A DNA stretch of 64,000 nucleotides, from positions 62,001 through 126,000 of the forward strand of contig JAYMTA010000003.1 of assembly GCA_036897625.1 (NCBI GenBank), given 5' to 3'. Shown here in pieces: positions 61,901 to 64,000 of this stretch (positions are counted from its first letter, which is position 1; each line of letters starts with the position of its first letter). The DNA comes from Pelargonium cotyledonis. Taxonomy: Eukaryota; Streptophyta; Magnoliopsida; Geraniales; Geraniaceae. The notes beneath the pieces are model-generated. The model was not told the DNA's origin and made no database searches. It was given only the letters and a program-made list of their open reading frames with translations. The translations under genes and the position numbers were made by a program.

Positions 61901-63719
61901 TTTGTAATTTTCTTTAACTACTAGACTAGGTAGCATATGATGTATCTCTTTTACAGACTTAGAACCTTCTTTAGGTTGCACTAGTCCTTGTTTGCCGTAC
62001 GTAAGTGCCCCTTGCTGATTATTCTTGCCTGACGTATAAAATAAAAGGATTTAATTTGTATCTTATTGAAAAGAGTTTGTTACTCTTACTCCTTAACTTA
62101 ACGGAGCTCCTTTGTAGTTTCGAAATCTAAGGTTGACTTATCCTACTTGATTGTGGGGTATTCTCTATAGAGTAAAAACCTATAAACTTTTTTCTTATTG
62201 TGAGAAATTCGAACTCTCTACTGTAAACTTAAAAGGTATTGTTATCCCATAAAATATCCAGGTTAAAACACCTTTAGAAAATATTAGGAATTTTAAAATC
62301 CAGAATTTATAGCATGTTACCTTGGAATTACTATGAAGTCTTTCTTCTTTCTTTTTCTAGCCCAGAGCTTCATACTCGATATCTCTATGAGAATCCTTTT
62401 TAGTAAGTGTGCTTTCGAAAGATCGTATACTAAAAAACTTTGAAGTTGGTTTATAAGGAGAGCTTTCTAATTTAGTAGTAATACCTTATGACGGGAACCC
62501 GTGTGTTAGTATATTATTGGGGTACCCGTTGGTTAAGGACACTGAATTTGATTCATGAGTAAAAAGAAATTGATGATTGAGAAGGAGATACAATAGCACT
62601 TACCTTTCTTAGTAGAATCCCAATGCTATAACAAAGATTTTCTTCTTTTTTACTTACTTTCCAAAAAGTGCCCAAATTGTAATAATAGATTTCTTAAATG
62701 TGCTACAAGTTTCTCAAAAAAGGAGTACACTTCGACGAAGTATCCCGTGTCATTGACTTTTGTATTTCTAGAATAAGGAATTCCCTGAAAAGTCTTTAAC
62801 ACAAATCCCTGGTTGAGTAAATTAAAGGCATTTCTTTAGTACAAATCAAAAAAGAACCCTGCTTTTCGTACCTTACTTCAAAGTTTCTTTTACTTGCAAG
62901 TATGAACAATGCCTCACTTTACGGATTTTCTAAAATACATGGGTGTTTCTTGGCTATTAAGTCTTTTATTTGAGATTTTTTATAATGATTTATCCCCTCT
63001 ACGCTGCTAACTATTACTACTAACGTATTGTACTAGAAATTACTTATGATTACTTTTAGAAAAACGACACCCTACTCATATGGATGTAAATAAACTCCAA
63101 AAACCTTCCTTCCTATTAAAACCTTATTAAATTGAAGTGAATCCTTTACCTTAATCTTAGAAAACTTTAAAAATATTTATCGAAATTAGACCACATTTCT
63201 ATCCAGAATCCTCCAGAAAAACAAACTCGCCATTATTCTTAGTGTTTTTTCACAGAACCGCCCGTCTACAAAGTAATGGGTCTTACATATGAGCTATTAA
63301 AAAGGATCTTTTTAGCTTAATAACAGGGGGTAAGGGTATCCGCGGAAGTTTTCCTCTAAAAAAGGGCAGGGAGCCTAATAAATACTTGAAGTTTTCGGCT
63401 TTAGAATAGAACAGTTGCAGATAAGTTTCTTACAAAGGTAAACCATACTACATTACCCCGCATTTTAGGATCCTAAAGACCATGCAATCCTTTTAGACCA
63501 ATTATCCTCGCAAGCTCCACGCGAGTTCCTTTTACAGAGGAAAAGCATAAAGGGTTATACTTAAAAAAGTGATTGGACAGCAACGGTATTGTATTGGACT
63601 CACAAGACTTCGAACTCATGCTTACTAAAGATCCCTACTTCTATTTTCCCTAAGAAAAATGAGTACTTGCTCATTAAGTACCTTAAACGCCTAGAAATAC
63701 CTTGTTTCATATGCCTACT
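58901..63719. other. Non-coding AT-rich spacer
   Basis: No gene recognised. Frames of 61 to 66 codons (59317-59517 and 61222-61407) are not assignable. Small palindromes: ACGGG-AA-CCCGT at 62491-62502 and ACTTCGACGAAGT at 62729-62741. A weak T-loop-like string (GAGTTCGAAGTC, minus) lies near 63610. Confidence 0.6.
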
Positions 63720-64000
63720 AACCTAACATCTTAGCTGTCTTGATAATCTCTGCAGCTTTTCTGTAATACCCATTTTTTATTAATGCCTATACTTATTTGC
63801 TTCGTCTTTAGAGCTCCACTTTATCTTACTCATACCTGTACTTGCTTTCTGGATACCTTTTCAGTCTTCATAGCTAACCCAGCTTTCTTATCTTAAAAGC
63901 TTTACTCTTCGCTAATTTATTCTTTATAGTTGAGGGTAATAGCTCCATAAACTAGTGAGTCAGAAGTCCTCAGCTAAGTTAGATTTTAGTTGTATACCCC
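63720..64000 (-). repeat. R1 repeat copy at the right edge, minus strand
   Basis: The minus strand is purine-rich with ACAGGTATGAG (about 63829-63839) and GCTATGAAGAC-like text, matching the middle arm of R1. It is cut by the window end; the core would lie outside or is lost. Confidence 0.45.

Noticed and set aside
63600-63625. Minus-strand GAGTTCGAAGTC as a tRNA 3' end
   Set aside because: The T stem does not close and the upstream text forms no anticodon arm.
1-64000. Bacterial or phage origin
   Set aside because: There are no tightly packed genes or long open frames with ribosome binding sites. The tRNA pieces look plant-organellar.

Overview
The window is 64 kb of AT-rich DNA (about one third G+C by eye) with no protein-coding gene that I can recognise on either strand. 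The longest open frames are about 60 to 120 codons. That is roughly what chance gives at this composition, and none resembles a known protein. What is recognisable is degenerate: pieces of plant-organelle-type tRNA genes (Asp, Lys, Tyr, Gln, elongator Met, Glu-like and others), a diverged dispersed and tandem repeat family that I call R1, and many small GC-rich hairpins in AT-rich spacer. The best reading is intergenic or gene-free DNA of a greatly expanded plant-type (streptophyte) mitochondrial genome. The tRNA pieces look partly native mitochondrial (Tyr, Lys, Gln) and partly plastid-derived (Met, Asp), a mix typical of plant mitochondria. The low G+C is unusual for a plant mitochondrion, so a plastid or a nuclear copy is not excluded. 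I cannot name the organism.

Layout. Positions 1-9300: an R1 fragment at the left edge, an R1 cluster at 2620-5860, another copy at 7550-7995, then an island at 8100-9290 with clearly higher G+C and ordinary plant-mitochondrial texture. Positions 9300-33600: mostly featureless spacer, with a Lys tRNA-like piece at 14339, a minus-strand R1 copy at 16560-17060, a Gln tRNA 3' end at 19318, plus-strand R1 copies at 20590-21250 and 22300-22830, and tRNA-like pieces at 28911 and 31236. Positions 33626-33717 hold a Tyr/Lys tRNA chimera. Positions 33718-56460: spacer with small hairpins, an R1 piece at 42060-42240 and a nearly complete Asp-type tRNA on the minus strand at 49851-49926 whose anticodon reads GGC. 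Positions 56460-58900 and 63720-64000: minus-strand R1 copies, with two more tRNA-like pieces at 57381 and 58196.

No operon or pathway can be described. The two threads worth following are the R1 family, whose hairpin core (invariant 3' arm CAGTCGGGAA) keeps pairing while its 5' arm changes, and the repeated truncation of tRNA pieces just after the T loop.
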